Shown piece by piece: positions 63,204 to 64,000 of a stretch of 64,000 bases of DNA. Source of the DNA: Myxococcales bacterium (lineage in GTDB: Bacteria; Myxococcota_A; UBA9160; UBA4427); contig DUCN01000013.1 of the NCBI GenBank assembly GCA_012959805.1, positions 1-64,000 of the forward strand. Direction: 5' to 3'. The position numbers and the translations under genes were made by a program. The notes under the pieces were generated by a model. That model saw only the letters and a program-made list of their open reading frames with translations, did no database searches and was not told where the DNA came from. Numbering within the stretch: position 1 is the first letter of the stretch; each line of letters opens with the position of its first letter.

Positions 63204-64000
63204 CTATGCATGCTTGGTTGGAATGGGTCTTTCGCGCCAGCTCTTCGTTTCCGGCCCGCGCTGCGCTTGGGTAGAGGGCGATTTCCAGACCCGCTTGGCG
63301 ATACGGTAGAAATTTTCGCCCAGTATTCCGAGGATGGCATTCTCTGGATATCCGAGTCTCACGAGGCCGGCCGTGATTTCCGGCATCCTCTCCGGTTCGA
63401 TGAAGCGAATCCCGGGCGCATAACCGTGGCCGTCGGGGAATGAGTCGGCGAATTCGTCGAGTATTTCGTCGAGATCAAGCCCGTCGAAACAAAAGTCCAA
63501 TCCCAGTCCGACGTGTTCGGGGCCGACCAATTGGACCATATGGTCGACGTGATGGATGAGACGTTCCACCATGCGATCGTTTCCACCCAGGAATAGTCCG
63601 ACACCGTTGATGCCGATGACCCCGCCGTTTTTCGCGCAGGCTTTGATGAGTTCGTCGGGAATGTTGCGGGGGTGGTCGGTCAAGGCTCGTGCATTCGAAT
63701 GAGACAAGATCACGGGTGTGTCGTTATGTTCGAATGCGTCCATCGAAGTTCGGTAGCCGGTGTGTGAGCAGCAGGCGATCATGCCGACCCGCGCCATTTC
63801 ATCGAGCAGGTCACGTCCGAAGTCCGAGAGCCCGGGATCGTTCCCGTGGCAACCTCCTCCGACGTTGTTGGCGCGGTTGTAGGCCAGCGACATCCAGCGA
63901 ACACCCAGGTCGTAGAAGCTCGAGACCAGTGACAATTGAGTCCCGATCGCGGACGCCCCCTCGATGTTGAAAGCGACGGCCAGCTTCCCCTGGTCTATTG
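63204..64000 (-). CDS. Membrane dipeptidase (peptidase M19), 5'-truncated by the window
   Basis: 265 C-terminal residues are visible; the gene runs off the right end. Family blocks: 'GKLAVAFNIEGASAI' (the metal Glu region), 'YDLGVRWMSLAYNRANNVGG', 'GMIACCSHTGYRTSMDAFEH' (metal His), 'PVILSHSNARALTDHPRN' (second metal His) and 'VGLGLDFCFDGLD'. M19 enzymes are di-zinc dipeptidases related to renal dipeptidase and split dipeptides including those with D-residues. It is convergent with the S9 peptidase. Start codon and N-terminus lie beyond 64,000. Confidence 0.9.
   Translation of the reverse strand, partial: IDQGKLAVAFNIEGASAIGTQLSLVSSFYDLGVRWMSLAYNRANNVGGGCHGNDPGLSDFGRDLLDEMARVGMIACCSHTGYRTSMDAFEHNDTPVILSHSNARALTDHPRNIPDELIKACAKNGGVIGINGVGLFLGGNDRMVERLIHHVDHMVQLVGPEHVGLGLDFCFDGLDLDEILDEFADSFPDGHGYAPGIRFIEPERMPEITAGLVRLGYPENAILGILGENFYRIAKRVWKSPSTQAQRGPETKSWRERPIPTKHA

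Noticed and set aside
1..64000. CRISPR arrays, IS elements with terminal repeats, rRNA genes
   Set aside because: No regularly spaced direct repeats, no transposase frame and no rRNA-like sequence were seen on reading both strands.

Overview
This window looks like chromosome from an uncultured, GC-rich (about 60% by eye) Gram-negative bacterium. Several lipoprotein signals, a Lon/DnaK/HrcA set, a nickel-pincer (Lar) pair and a chemosensory operon resembling the Dif system of Myxococcus point to a deltaproteobacterial, Myxococcota-like or related lineage. That placement is inference. No rRNA or phylogenetic marker was compared.

Layout. 0-2 kb: an LssY-type membrane protein and a gene graveyard with fragments of a TauD dioxygenase, a sulfatase-fold protein and an acyl-CoA dehydrogenase. 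2-8.2 kb: a metallo-beta-lactamase/alkylsulfatase-like hydrolase, a serine hydrolase, an orphan antitoxin beside a broken DUF4160 toxin, a D-aminoacylase-like amidohydrolase and a sterol-desaturase-family protein. 8.2-9.5 kb: tRNA-Phe(GAA) and a 26-bp copy of its 3' end, which together bracket a lipoprotein-type FkbM methyltransferase. 9.6-16.7 kb: cyclophilin, gamma-glutamyltranspeptidase, a probable small RNA unit, a double M16 peptidase and HemW. 16.8-28.1 kb: the hrcA-grpE-dnaK-dnaJ chaperone cluster, an LpoA-like lipoprotein, Lon and ThiL. 28.1-32.7 kb: a chemosensory operon (MCP, CheW, CheY, CheA, CheC). 33.1-36.0 kb: larB, larC and an esterase. 36.6-39.7 kb: rsmJ-rsmE-ilvA, translationally coupled. 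39.7-41.5 kb: a frameshifted SRPBCC gene, a sigma-factor remnant, an acyltransferase and a DoxX protein. 41.6-44.9 kb: a type-2 isoleucyl-tRNA synthetase. 45-57.6 kb: an oxidative catabolic region (two crotonases, alcohol dehydrogenase, SDR, ABM monooxygenase, a HAPMO-like Baeyer-Villiger monooxygenase, FAD-dependent reductase/dehydrogenase, TauD, F420-type luciferase-like oxidoreductase, PhyH, EstB-like hydrolase). 57.7-64 kb: hydrolases, PAP2 phosphatase, a decayed serine hydrolase, an S9 peptidase behind a strong palindrome, and a partial M19 dipeptidase.

The most striking observation is in cheA. The Hpt domain and the kinase core are in different frames. They join exactly by a -1 shift on a canonical A_AAA_AAA slippery heptamer, with a stop one codon later, a Shine-Dalgarno-like G-run upstream and a stem-loop downstream, which is the architecture of the dnaX frameshift cassette. 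Either CheA is made by programmed -1 frameshifting (or transcriptional slippage), with a free Hpt protein as second product, or the assembly lost one A from an A8 run. The window has another homopolymer-type indel (SRPBCC gene near 40,000), so the error explanation must be tested first. Other points of note are the tRNA-flanked mini-island, a promoter-hairpin-terminator unit without a convincing gene, a selenoprotein-like remnant ending at UGA in a CxxC position, and a decayed toxin with an intact antitoxin.
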